Made by a program: the position numbers and the translations under genes. A DNA stretch of 52,824 bases from an uncultured Bacilli bacterium (GTDB lineage: Bacteria; Bacillota_I; Bacilli_A; RFN20; CAG-449), in NCBI GenBank assembly GCA_944332225.1, contig CALVJO010000006.1:1-52824 (forward strand). The letters are read 5' to 3'. Each line of letters starts with the position of its first letter. Positions within the stretch are counted from its first letter, which is position 1. Below, in pieces: positions 16,543 to 26,500 of the stretch. The notes beneath the pieces are model-generated. The model was given only the letters and a program-made list of their open reading frames with translations, did no database searches and was not told the DNA's origin.

Positions 16543-18813
16543 TTAATCCTCAACATTATTATTTTTATTATTTTCTACTTTAGGTAAAATGATATAATCT
16601 TCGTCTTTTCGATAGCAAATATCTCGATAAGAGCATCTATCGCACGATCGATCATTTAGAGAACCTTGCTTAGAATAAGTCTTTTTCGGCTGAATCGGGA
16701 AAGAATTATTTTTGACTCCTTCAATCATCTCTTGAATCTTTGTTTTACCGAGTTGAACATATTGATCAAAATCATCTTTAGATAAATTTTCTCCTTTGAT
16801 CATATTATTTTCTGACGCGTAAGTCTTACTAAATGCTTCTAAATCAGCAAAGGATATACCATTAAAAACGCCTTTAATTTTAGTGATATACTCTTTATCA
16901 TATATATTTTCAATAAATATTCCTAATGGCTCTAAAGAAGGATAATTATGACTCATCAAAAGATAATAGATGATAAGCTGCATTGAAAAACCATATTGAA
17001 TATCATCTTTATTAAAGGTATCGCTTCCAGTTTTATAGTCAATCAAGACATATTTAGAGTCGTTTTTCATGATTAAATCGACTCTTCCATTTAGTTTCAC
17101 TCCATCGATATCATATTGAAGATTGCTTATCTCCGGGCATAAAGTATTTAATTCTGTCTCTTGGAAGATATTTTTTTGAATATCTAAAATATCATTAAAA
17201 ATTATTTCTTGATCTCTAGAAAGGAAGATATTTGCCTTATTATCTAGATTAAAAGAAGCAATGTAAGGAGAAGAAAAATAATTCTTATAATCAAAAGAAA
17301 GATCCTTTGCTAATAATTCTAATTCTTTATGAAACACTTTGCCTCTTGTTGAATAGATATTATCTTCAAACTCATCAATCTTTAATACATACTTTAAATA
17401 ATATTTAAATTGACATTTAAAATATTCATTAATCGAGGTATATGATATTTTATCCAATTTATAATTAGTTTTAACAAAAGTATATTGATTTGAATAAGTT
17501 TTATAGTTGACATCTATACGACAATTAACCGCGTCATTTTCATTAACAAAATCAACTATGTAAGGAGAAGAAAAGCCAAAAGAATTAAATTCATCTAATC
17601 TCTTTCCAATAAAATTATTCTTCTTTTCGATAGATAAAAGATGATTTGAATGTAATTTATTGTCTTGAGAATATGAAACAACATCAAGATTCAAACTATC
17701 TTTAAGAGATGAAACGATGATTTCTTTTTGAGGCTTATTATAAGAAATATATAGATGCTTAATTAATGATAAATTAGTTTTAAGTTCCTCTTCGCTTAAT
17801 TTAGATAGATTTAAATAGTTATTACGGGACAAAGCATCTTTTTCATATGAAGAAAAAAGATCATCATCTTTATACGCGGAAGGATAATTATCTTGATTAA
17901 AGTCTAAAACAAAAACATAATCATCAACATTAACATTATCTAATGATGTCACCATTATCGAATTATCAAAGATAAAATCGTAATGCATCTTTTTAGCTTT
18001 ATAGATAAAATATGGTTTAATCTCATCTTTAGGTAAGGAATCTTTATCTAAGATATATTGATCAAGCAAGTTTTTAAATAATGAAAGATTCTTAATCTTA
18101 GGAAGAATAGATAAAGCACTTTGTTCAATATCATCGCAGTTAAGATTATCCATGAATAATTTAAAATCATGGTGATTTAAATAAGAAAAATATTTATCCT
18201 TAGAAAATTTAATCGGGCTAAATTGATTTTCTACATAAAGATGCAAATAGTAATCTTTACTAGCTATCACTTTAATCTGATTTAATTTAACTCCTTGAGA
18301 CAATAATTTTCTTATCTCTTGTATTAGATAGATAATTTCTTCGTCAACATTATTAAATTCTTTAATCGATGGAAGATGATTATCGATATTTAAATCATAA
18401 AATTCATGATCTAGAGAATATAAATCAAGTAAATGTAAAAGTTCTACATCATCTTTTAAATAACTAGGAATTAATAAAATAGAATCTTTAAAGAGGCGAA
18501 GATACTCTTTATTGATAGTTAATAAATTATGTTCTAATAATTCTTTAAAAATAGAATAAAATCTATCTACCTTTTTAGAGACCCCTTCTTTGATAAATAA
18601 AAAGTTTTCTAAAGTCTCTTCAGCCTTTTCATAAGAATAATTGTAATGATTCTTTAGATACATGATAGTATCTATATTTCCTTGGTAAGTTAAGGCGTTA
18701 AATAAGTCCTCGCGGGTGATAAATTTTTCATCAGCAAAAAAATTATCTTCTTTTTGCTTTTCTAGTACTTGTCTAATTAAATTATTTACTAGATAAATCT
18801 TTTTCTTTTGCAT
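16543..18813 (-). CDS. addB: AddB-like nuclease subunit with iron-sulfur cysteines, short N-terminus
   Basis: The second subunit of the AddAB break-repair complex. The 756 residues end with a PD-(D/E)xK nuclease (VLIDYKTGSDTF) bracketed by the iron-sulfur cysteines: one in EYFKCQFKYY and three in the late CxxCxxxxxC motif (SCDRCSYRDICY). AddB of Bacillus is near 1160 residues and opens with a P-loop. Here the N-terminus begins directly with KIYLVNN and no Walker A is present, so the helicase-like half is reduced. It overlaps the end of plsC by 32 bases and lacks a clear ribosome site, suggesting coupled translation. Confidence 0.83.
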   Translation of the reverse strand: MQKKKIYLVNNLIRQVLEKQKEDNFFADEKFITREDLFNALTYQGNIDTIMYLKNHYNYSYEKAEETLENFLFIKEGVSKKVDRFYSIFKELLEHNLLTINKEYLRLFKDSILLIPSYLKDDVELLHLLDLYSLDHEFYDLNIDNHLPSIKEFNNVDEEIIYLIQEIRKLLSQGVKLNQIKVIASKDYYLHLYVENQFSPIKFSKDKYFSYLNHHDFKLFMDNLNCDDIEQSALSILPKIKNLSLFKNLLDQYILDKDSLPKDEIKPYFIYKAKKMHYDFIFDNSIMVTSLDNVNVDDYVFVLDFNQDNYPSAYKDDDLFSSYEKDALSRNNYLNLSKLSEEELKTNLSLIKHLYISYNKPQKEIIVSSLKDSLNLDVVSYSQDNKLHSNHLLSIEKKNNFIGKRLDEFNSFGFSSPYIVDFVNENDAVNCRIDVNYKTYSNQYTFVKTNYKLDKISYTSINEYFKCQFKYYLKYVLKIDEFEDNIYSTRGKVFHKELELLAKDLSFDYKNYFSSPYIASFNLDNKANIFLSRDQEIIFNDILDIQKNIFQETELNTLCPEISNLQYDIDGVKLNGRVDLIMKNDSKYVLIDYKTGSDTFNKDDIQYGFSMQLIIYYLLMSHNYPSLEPLGIFIENIYDKEYITKIKGVFNGISFADLEAFSKTYASENNMIKGENLSKDDFDQYVQLGKTKIQEMIEGVKNNSFPIQPKKTYSKQGSLNDRSCDRCSYRDICYRKDEDYIILPKVENNKNNNVED

Positions 18814-19591
18814 GGTGGTTAAAATGTAAATATGGTGTTCCTTTCTCGTAAAAATTTTCTAAAGTCTCTTTCATCTTATTAAAGCATCTAAGCGATAAAT
18901 CTTCTTCGCATTCCTTAAATGGGAGATCTTTATTTGGATAAAGAGGCTCTAGTACTTCTATTATAGGATATACATGTGATTTTCTTATCCGACCTTTTCT
19001 AAATAACACGACCATCGGGAAAACTGGCTTATTATTTTTGATGGCAAAACGGAAGGCTCCATCATAAAACGGACGAAGTCCAGGATAATAAGGCCAGAGG
19101 AATCCTTCAGGGGCAACAGCGATGAAACCTTTATTTTGTAATACCTTATTCATTTCTTTTTGAAAGTTGATATTAGCCCTAAATGAAGAAGGAATCGGCA
19201 CACATAATAAATATTTCATAAATAATCTAGCGACAGGCACTCCGAAAGATTCTTCAAGGGTAAGTATTTTAATGAAGGAAAAGCGAGTCACTAAAGCATC
19301 TATCATTACAATATCCATGAAGTTAACATGGTTAAAGATGACTACCCCACCTTCTTTATTATTCTTTTTAAAGTTCTTTTTATTCTTTACCTTAACAAAC
19401 TGAAAGAGCCTAAAATAAATAGTGAATACTATTAAAGCGATGAACAATAAAAAATAAGAAAAGGTTTTTTGAAAAAAACCTTTTGGCAAAAATTCATATT
19501 TTTCATCACATTTAAATCCATCCCCCGTATTAACTTGAGCAATATGGGTATCAAATTTATCTTCAGGATAAGATTTATATTTATTCTTCAT
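18782..19591 (-). CDS. 1-acyl-sn-glycerol-3-phosphate acyltransferase (PlsC family)
   Basis: A membrane-bound phospholipid-synthesis acyltransferase that would convert lysophosphatidate to phosphatidate. One N-terminal membrane helix (residues about 41-62) is followed by the catalytic HxxxxD box in FNHVNFMDIV and by the substrate motif APEGFLWPYYPG, which replaces the more common EGTRS. The 269-residue length is typical. The start codon directly follows the stop of the LacI-type gene, and the 3' end overlaps addB. The close spacing to a regulator and repair genes is probably simple operon packing. Confidence 0.85.
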   Translation of the reverse strand: MKNKYKSYPEDKFDTHIAQVNTGDGFKCDEKYEFLPKGFFQKTFSYFLLFIALIVFTIYFRLFQFVKVKNKKNFKKNNKEGGVVIFNHVNFMDIVMIDALVTRFSFIKILTLEESFGVPVARLFMKYLLCVPIPSSFRANINFQKEMNKVLQNKGFIAVAPEGFLWPYYPGLRPFYDGAFRFAIKNNKPVFPMVVLFRKGRIRKSHVYPIIEVLEPLYPNKDLPFKECEEDLSLRCFNKMKETLENFYEKGTPYLHFNHHAKEKDLSSK

Positions 19592-20614
19592 TTATTTTCT
19601 AGTTGAACTTCTTTCTAAGATAGAAGAATAGAAAGGATACTCTTTAGTTTGTAAAGTTTTGTTAAGTTGCTTGGTAAGCATTCTCATAGCAATTGAGCCA
19701 ACTTCATACATATCTACATCAAGAATAGTTAATGATGGACGAACAATTTTAGAATACTTAGTTCCAATTATTGAAAGAATTTGTACCTCATGAGGAACAT
19801 CGATATGATTATCAGTCGCGGCGTTTAAGACTCCGCATGCTAAAGAATCTCTAGGACAAATATAAAATCCTAAATCTTTTCTTTCTTTAAATAATTCATA
19901 GAATTGATCATAAGTTTGCGTGTAGGAATCCGAAATTTCCTTTACAAAGAATTTATCTCCGTGACCTAATTTAATACATTCATCCTCAGCAATTTTTAAA
20001 AGCGAGGTCATAAGGGAGCCTTCACCTTCATCCATCTTTAAGAAATAGACATTTTCATCACCTTTTTCAAAGTGTAAAGAGATAGTTTTTCTTAAAGTTT
20101 GTTCATATTTTAGAGGAATGATTGCTACATTATCAGAAATTGATAATGAATCTCTACCGATCACGCAGACAGGGACCGAGTAGGAAACCATCTTTTTAAT
20201 ATCATCTTCCGATAGCTGATCATCAAAAATAACAACGCCTTCAACATTAGCTTGAATTACCTCTTCTACGACTTTTGAGGAAGCTTGCTTATCTTGAGAT
20301 GTGACAAACAAAATAGTTTTATATCCATATATCTTAGCGATATCAGTCATACCTGAAAGCATATTAGCGACATATGAATACATCGATGAAGGAATAACAA
20401 TACCAACCGAAGTAGTGTTTGATTTAGCTAAGCCTTGAGCAATCGCTGAAGGTTTATAGCCTAATCTTTCAATTGTTTCTAAAACTTTCCTCTTAGTTTC
20501 TTCTGTCACATTTCCTTTATCATTAATTACTCTAGAAACCGTAGCTAAAGAGAAGCCAGATTCAGTAGCAACCTGATAGATAGTGACTCTTTTCTTCATG
20601 TAATCTTCGTTCAT
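19592..20614 (-). CDS. LacI-family transcriptional regulator
   Basis: A 340-residue repressor-type protein. The N-terminal helix-turn-helix reads VTIYQVATESGFSLATVSRVIND, followed by the hinge helix PSAIAQGLA that inserts into the operator minor groove. The rest is a periplasmic-binding-protein-like sensor domain. AGGAGG seven bases before the ATG fixes the start at 20614. It lies 27 bases after deoC and 1 base before plsC. The operator-like palindrome at 21367-21380 upstream of deoC is the obvious autoregulatory site. CcpA-like global control is an alternative, but the sensor domain does not let me decide. Confidence 0.87.
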   Translation of the reverse strand: MNEDYMKKRVTIYQVATESGFSLATVSRVINDKGNVTEETKRKVLETIERLGYKPSAIAQGLAKSNTTSVGIVIPSSMYSYVANMLSGMTDIAKIYGYKTILFVTSQDKQASSKVVEEVIQANVEGVVIFDDQLSEDDIKKMVSYSVPVCVIGRDSLSISDNVAIIPLKYEQTLRKTISLHFEKGDENVYFLKMDEGEGSLMTSLLKIAEDECIKLGHGDKFFVKEISDSYTQTYDQFYELFKERKDLGFYICPRDSLACGVLNAATDNHIDVPHEVQILSIIGTKYSKIVRPSLTILDVDMYEVGSIAMRMLTKQLNKTLQTKEYPFYSSILERSSTRK

Positions 20615-20641
20615 AATATTCCTCCTAAATTATTTAATTTA

Positions 20642-21301
20642 TTACTTTCCTAATTCTTTTAATCCTTCCATGATTTTAATGCCGGATGAGGCTCCAATTC
20701 TAGAAGCCCCAGCTTCAATCATAGCTAAGAAATCTTGAGCAGTTTTAACTCCTCCAGATGCTTTCACTAAAGCTTGATCTTTAACTGTATCTTTCATCAA
20801 TTTAACATCATGAACAGTTGCTCCACCTTTAGAGAAGCCTGTTGATGTTTTAACAAAGTCAGCTTTAGCTTCTAAAGAAGCTTGACAGGCTAAAATCTTT
20901 TCTTCATCAGTTAAAAGACAAGTTTCAATAATTACTTTTAAGATTCGATCTTGACATGCTTCTTTAACTTTGGATATTTCTTCGACCAATAAATCTTTTC
21001 TATGGGCTTTTAAATCTCCAATAGATAAGACCATATCAATCTCATCCGCGCCATTAGAGATAGCGTCTTTAGTTTCGAATACTTTCGTTTCCGTTGAATT
21101 AGCCCCTAAAGGAAAACCGATTACCGTACATACTTTAACATCGGTTCCTTCAAGGCATTTTTTTGCTAAAGGAACGAATTTAGGGTTGATGCATACCGAG
21201 CAAAAATCATATTGTCTTGCTTCAGAGCATAGAGAAACAATTTCACTTTCAACTGCTTCTGGTTTTAATAAAGTGTGATCAATATATTTCGAATATTTCA
21301 T
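20642..21301 (-). CDS. deoC: Deoxyribose-phosphate aldolase DeoC
   Basis: DeoC cleaves 2-deoxyribose-5-phosphate to glyceraldehyde-3-phosphate and acetaldehyde, the last step of deoxynucleoside breakdown. The 219-residue TIM barrel starts IDHTLLKPEA. The Schiff-base Lys is in VKTSTGFSKGGAT and the proton-relay region is in VKASGGVKT. A promoter (21318-21346) and a cre-type operator lie upstream, and the LacI-type gene follows. With pdp at 9004-10320 it supports salvage of deoxynucleosides as carbon source. No phosphopentomutase gene is in the window. Confidence 0.95.
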   Translation of the reverse strand: MKYSKYIDHTLLKPEAVESEIVSLCSEARQYDFCSVCINPKFVPLAKKCLEGTDVKVCTVIGFPLGANSTETKVFETKDAISNGADEIDMVLSIGDLKAHRKDLLVEEISKVKEACQDRILKVIIETCLLTDEEKILACQASLEAKADFVKTSTGFSKGGATVHDVKLMKDTVKDQALVKASGGVKTAQDFLAMIEAGASRIGASSGIKIMEGLKELGK

Positions 21302-21317
21302 AAATAACCTCTTTTTA

Positions 21318-21346
21318 ATTATATATCACCTCAAAAAAATAGTAAA
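21318..21346 (-). promoter_or_regulatory. Sigma-A-type promoter for deoC
   Basis: On the minus strand TTTACT (-35) is separated by exactly 17 bases from TATAAT (-10), which lies about 17 bases before the deoC start codon. The short leader contains the ribosome site AGAGG. Confidence 0.7.
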
Positions 21347-21366
21347 ACATAATGAAAAAAATTTTC

Positions 21367-21380
21367 AGTAAACGTTTACA
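21367..21380 (-). promoter_or_regulatory. cre-type operator upstream of deoC
   Basis: The minus-strand sequence TGTAAACGTTTACT matches the cre consensus TGWAARCGYTWNCW at every position, and its core is a perfect 12-bp palindrome (21368-21379). It sits about 20 bases upstream of the deoC -35 box. LacI-family regulators bind such sites, and one is encoded in the same operon. The location above -35 leaves room for activation as well as repression. Confidence 0.75.
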
Positions 21381-21414
21381 TTAAATATTTCTAATTTAAA
21401 TTTATTAAATAAAC

Positions 21415-21454
21415 ATCAAAAAAACCTAAAGTTTTGCCTCTAGGTTTTTTTGAT
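21415..21454 (-). terminator. Rho-independent terminator after the GH3/lipoprotein operon
   Basis: A perfect 14-bp stem (arms 21415-21428 and 21441-21454) with a 12-base loop; the 3' arm contains a run of seven T on either strand. It lies 20 bases past the lipoprotein stop and could work in both directions. Confidence 0.85.
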
Positions 21455-21473
21455 TTATAAGAACGGAATGCTT

Positions 21474-23507
21474 TTAAGCTTGAGAAGGACTTCTATAAAT
21501 GAACATTGCTAGCTTGATATTCGCTATAGCTTCTTCTCCAACATATTGGATAGAAATCATTTCAGAAGAGTTATTCGCATCATAATTGACAGTATAAGGA
21601 ATTTCTACAATTTGATTTGGCTCGATGGTTATAGCTTCAGAAGATCCATTTTGAGAATATTTTCCGCTGGATCTAGAAGCATGTATTTTGATGGTGATTG
21701 CTTCTTCACCTAAGTTTTGAACGGTAGCAACATCATTATATTGTCCTTTAACAATATTATGATTGAGTTGCATCATGAATACTGAATCAGGTGCAATAGT
21801 CTCAGTTGTAGTATCATTAGTTCCATCATAACCAACTAAATCAAAGAGAGTTGCTTCCTCTTCTTCAATGGTAGTTTGCGTAGCCATACATACTGTAGAG
21901 TAGTTAGTTTGGTATGTACCATTAATATTGGTGTCCCCGCGAGATACCATTTGGCTCTTATCCCCTCTCCACTTATGAGGATTGTTTCCAGAATCTGAAG
22001 CGTAAGGTGGTAAGCCTATCTTTCCGTTAGTTGAAGAATATACAACTTCAGTTCTAGCAAAGCTAATTGTTACATCAGAATCAGGCATTGTTAAGTTATC
22101 TAATGCCGATATTTCATAACTGATTCCATCAGCTTCAATAGTATAAATAATTTGTTGTCCTGGTCTAATTTCACCTGAATAAGTGATGTCGGCTAAATTA
22201 AGAACATCATTCCAAACTAAATCTTTAGTGTTGGTGCCATCAGAGAAAGTTAAGTTTTCTCCTAAGGTAACTGTGTGAGTGTGATCAGCCTTACTTTCAA
22301 AATATGGGGATAAGGTGAGATCTTTATTTGGCATGTTGAAACTTGAAGGATAAACTTGATTTTCATCAGCAGTATCTTGCCATCCCATGAATAATGAATC
22401 AGCTGGTACAGTTACATTATCATTAGAAAGGGTTACCGCGGAACCAGGTTTATAATCCTTAGTTTTACCGATTGAAGCATCTTCTTCAATAATGTCGCCT
22501 TCAGTTAAGGTAAGAGTCTTATCTTCGATAGTTTCATAGTCTTCAACATATCCATAGATACCAACTTTAAGCTCTTCAACTGGATTAATTAATTCCATAG
22601 TTACTAATGTATTACCGTTAGTCCAACCAGAGAAAGAAGTAAAGACAGTTTCAACTGAGTTAGGTTCAATATGGATTGGAGCTGATGCATTCTTCTCATT
22701 TAAGACATTTCCTGAACTATTGGTTTGATATAGTTTTAAATCAACTGCTTCATCACCAAAGTTTTCAATGGTGTAAGTAATCGCATATGATTCAGTATCA
22801 ATTACTTGATAACGAGATAAGAACATCGTATGCCATCCACCTGGAACTTTTAAATCCTTATTTAAGGTTTCAAATGTTCCTCCATCAGCATGGAAATAAA
22901 CTCCAGCTTCATCATTAACAGTAACTGTAGTTAAAGTGTCTGAGTAAAGATAAGCATTTTGAGAAGTTTGAGGGTCGCTAGTACGTTGCTCCCAAGCAAA
23001 GTCAGAAATCTTACCATAGGTTGGCTTTTCGCCCTCAGCGACTTTCTGAGCGGCATAAGCTTCGCTTGGAACATCAAATATAGGTTGAATTGCTGCATCT
23101 TTTCTGATGGTAACAAAGTTAGCCCCAGCGTAGAAGTCACCATATAAGTTTGAATCATTAGGATTATCGGCTAACCAACCGGTTATAATCTTACCTTCAG
23201 GAATATCAATTAAGATATCTTCGCCGATAACAAGTTCAGTGTTAGAAAGAATAGTTTTTGAGGTAGTGCCATCAGCAAAGGTAGCCCCACCTTTTAAGGT
23301 AAGAACCTTTTCAACAGGTTCACGGTCATGACGATTAGGATCATCTTCAAAATCGTTATCTGGACGAGTGGTAATTCCAAAAGGTGGACGATCTTCTCCT
23401 CCTGGAACGCTAGATGAAGATGAAGTCGTGTTACAAGCAGTGAAGCTCATTAGACCGACTAAACCTAAAAGTAAGGAACAAGATGTTAATTTAGCAATTT
23501 TTTTCAT
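21474..23507 (-). CDS. Large surface lipoprotein with Gly-rich beta repeats
   Basis: A 677-residue secreted lipoprotein. The signal peptide ends in the lipobox SFTAC with the lipid-anchored Cys at 25, followed by TTSSSSS. The mature part has three InlB-like or bacterial-repeat modules built on a pattern such as LKGGATFADGTTSK, LTEGDIIEEDASIG and LGENLTFSDGTNTK, each ending in a GW or GWQD turn. Between and after these are beta-rich domains. No catalytic motif is recognised. It is the last gene of an operon with the GH3 enzyme, two bases after it, so glycan binding or adhesion is a fair guess. Confidence 0.75.
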   Translation of the reverse strand: MKKIAKLTSCSLLLGLVGLMSFTACNTTSSSSSVPGGEDRPPFGITTRPDNDFEDDPNRHDREPVEKVLTLKGGATFADGTTSKTILSNTELVIGEDILIDIPEGKIITGWLADNPNDSNLYGDFYAGANFVTIRKDAAIQPIFDVPSEAYAAQKVAEGEKPTYGKISDFAWEQRTSDPQTSQNAYLYSDTLTTVTVNDEAGVYFHADGGTFETLNKDLKVPGGWHTMFLSRYQVIDTESYAITYTIENFGDEAVDLKLYQTNSSGNVLNEKNASAPIHIEPNSVETVFTSFSGWTNGNTLVTMELINPVEELKVGIYGYVEDYETIEDKTLTLTEGDIIEEDASIGKTKDYKPGSAVTLSNDNVTVPADSLFMGWQDTADENQVYPSSFNMPNKDLTLSPYFESKADHTHTVTLGENLTFSDGTNTKDLVWNDVLNLADITYSGEIRPGQQIIYTIEADGISYEISALDNLTMPDSDVTISFARTEVVYSSTNGKIGLPPYASDSGNNPHKWRGDKSQMVSRGDTNINGTYQTNYSTVCMATQTTIEEEEATLFDLVGYDGTNDTTTETIAPDSVFMMQLNHNIVKGQYNDVATVQNLGEEAITIKIHASRSSGKYSQNGSSEAITIEPNQIVEIPYTVNYDANNSSEMISIQYVGEEAIANIKLAMFIYRSPSQA

Positions 23508-23509
23508 AA

Positions 23510-26500
23510 TTAATTTGCCTCCTCGTCATCATGATGGACAAATATCTTTTTGAGATTATCTTTATTGATTAAGAAGATGCAGACTAGAACTTCCGCAGCG
23601 CTTAATCCAAGTAAGACGCCGAAAGATATTTGAATTGCGTTAACTGCTTTAATCCAATCAGGAGTGATTTTATAGATTTTATCAGTCGCAGCGATACCGT
23701 TCATCGCATTAGAGTGAACGACAGTATATAAGATTCTATGCGCGCTTTCTCTCATCGCCCAAGCAAATTCACCATATTCACCAGTTCCTCCTTCGCTAGT
23801 AGGAGCTGCGAAATCAAAGGCACCATCGCTGATTCTTCCATCAGGTAAATCATTTCCGGTGAAGACGCTGACTGCAAAGTTTCCGCCCATTGCTGATGTA
23901 GTATCAGTAACAGCTGCTCCAGTCATACCAAATTCATCACGTAAGACAGTATTGAAGAATCCTTGAGTTCCAGAGCTCATCATACCGATTGAGTTAAGGC
24001 TTCCCATAACTCCTTGAGCCCCGTATTCAGAGATGGCGATTTCGTAAGGTTTTAAATAGATTTCTCTAATGGTTTGTTCATTAGCCCAGGTGAATCCGCC
24101 GCATCTATAAGTTTCTTGATCATTTAAGACGCAGTGCTTTAAGTAGACATAGGCTCCTCTAGTTGCCATACCTCTAACGGTTTCACCAGCGATGACACCC
24201 ATCAAGAGAGGATCTTCAGAATAATATTCGAAGTTTCTTCCGCCGTAAGCTGAACGATGGATATTCATTCCCATTCCATATAATCCAGCCATACCTGCCC
24301 AGAGCATATCTTCACCCCATTGGCAGCCATAGTAGTAAGCTAATTCTTTGTTAAATGTTGAAGCGACGATACCATTACATGGATAAACAACTGGAGATTC
24401 ATTCTTTAATGAATCGTTCTTTCTAGTTGCTAATCCTTGCTCGTTAGCCCCGCCGATGCTGTAGCCTTGGTTTGGTCCATTACCACCATTATGGTCAATG
24501 ACTGCAGGTTTAGAAACAGAACCCATAGCTACGTTCTTTCTTTCACCATCGGATAATAAGCTAACTAAATCATCCCAAGTCATTTGATCTAATAAGTCAT
24601 CCCACATTGGATCATTATAATCGATCCATTCATCGTTAGTTGGATCTTCATCCTCGTCAGCTTTCGCTCTTAACATAGCAAGTGTGTATGAAGTGCTAGT
24701 CGAACCAAATGTTGGATATCCTCTATCAGAAGTTTTAGCTTCTTCAGGGATTAAGGTTGGTTGAGCTCCGCAGCTAGTTACTCCTCCCCAGCTCTTTTCT
24801 AAGTCATCTTTCATCTGTTGAGTTGGGATAACTACTTCGCGATCATAAGTTCTTGTGTTATCAGCATTTAAACCATATTTAACTGTTCCAGTCCAATCAG
24901 AACGAGAAATATAATCAACGTGATTGGCTTCATTAGCGTTATCATAGATATTTAAATCTGCGTTATCAAATTTATTAGTAATTTGATTTCCGGTAGCTAA
25001 TGATGTGCTATAAGTAGTTTTATCTTCTTCTTTATCGAAGGAATAAACCATTTCAGGATCACCAGCTTCAGTCATACCATCTTGAGTAGTATAACCTTTA
25101 TCAGCTAAGATATTGTTAATTGCCTCATGGGAATCTTTAGCAACAGTAAAGTAGTAAGTTCCTTCATCGACAACATAAGTTTTCGCGTCATATGAATCAT
25201 AAGAAGCTAAATCTTTTCCGCTGACTTCCATAGTGATGGTCGCTGTTTGTCCTGATTCTAGTAATGGAGTTTTTCCAAAGTCTACTAATTCAACAGAAGC
25301 TTTTTCAATTCCACCTTCAATATATGGCTTTTGTAAATATAATTGAACGGCTTCTTTTGCTGTAACATCACCGGTATTGGTAACATCTACCGTAATCGTG
25401 TATTTATCATATAATTTATGATCGATTTCTTCAGTTCCAGGAACGACATTAAAGTTAGAATATTCAAATGTTGAATAAGATAAGCCATAGCCAAAAGGAT
25501 AAGCAACCGCTTGATTATAATCAAAGTTACCTGCGTTACCTTTCTTCATGACAAAGTCTTCATAGCGGGTCTCTGTATAACGATATCCCATATAGATACC
25601 TTCTTGATAGACGATGTTTTCAATGCTATCGGTATCAGTGTCGGTTCCAGCATTAACCGCGTTTTGGAATGTGCTAGCAGAGGTTTGTCTCCATTGATTT
25701 ACTAGAGGGCTCTCTGCTCCGTTAACTAAAGTTCCATAGTTAGCTAAAACTGGATTAAGGTAATGATATTTCCAGAAAGTATCAGATAATTTTCCTGAAG
25801 GAGAAATTGCCCCACTTAAGACTTCACCGATTGCGTAAGCACCTTGAGACCCCCAAGATCCTGCCCAGATTAATCCATCGATACCAATTTCATCGACGAA
25901 ATCGCATTGAACAGGGTTAGCTGAGTTCATGATGACGATGACGCTATCGAAGACTCCATTATCTCTCTGCGCGCATAAATTAGTTAAAATGTCTCTTTCA
26001 GTATCTGATAATTTAAGATAGTTTCCATCTTTATAATCGACTGTATAATTGCTACCGAAGACATTAAAGTTATTATCATCTTCATAAGCCGTTAGATCCA
26101 TACCTTCGCCGCCGGTACGAGAAAGAACGAACACCGCAGCATTAGCTCTTTGATTTTTAGCTTCTGGTAAAACATCCCAAGGTGCATCGCCAATAGTTGC
26201 AAATTTACCAACGCCGGATGCTCCAGCTGGCCATTGTCTACCGTATGTTCCAAAATTTTCTTCATACCAGGTGTATAAATCGCGGTTTACAGTTAAACCA
26301 GCGTCTTCAATACCATCGATTAAAGAAACGTTTTCCGTTCCTCCGCCTCCTGAGCCAGTACCACTTAAGATAGGTTGAACGGATGAAGTTGAGAATAAGC
26401 TAACGCTAGCTCCTTCACCTAAAGGTAAAACTGGATTGCCTTCTTTATTACTATTTTTTAAAAGGGTCAAGCCTTCATCGACTACTGTTTCCGCGTAAAC

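Noticed and set aside
20970-21278. 102-codon plus-strand ORF
   Set aside because: Antisense shadow of deoC.
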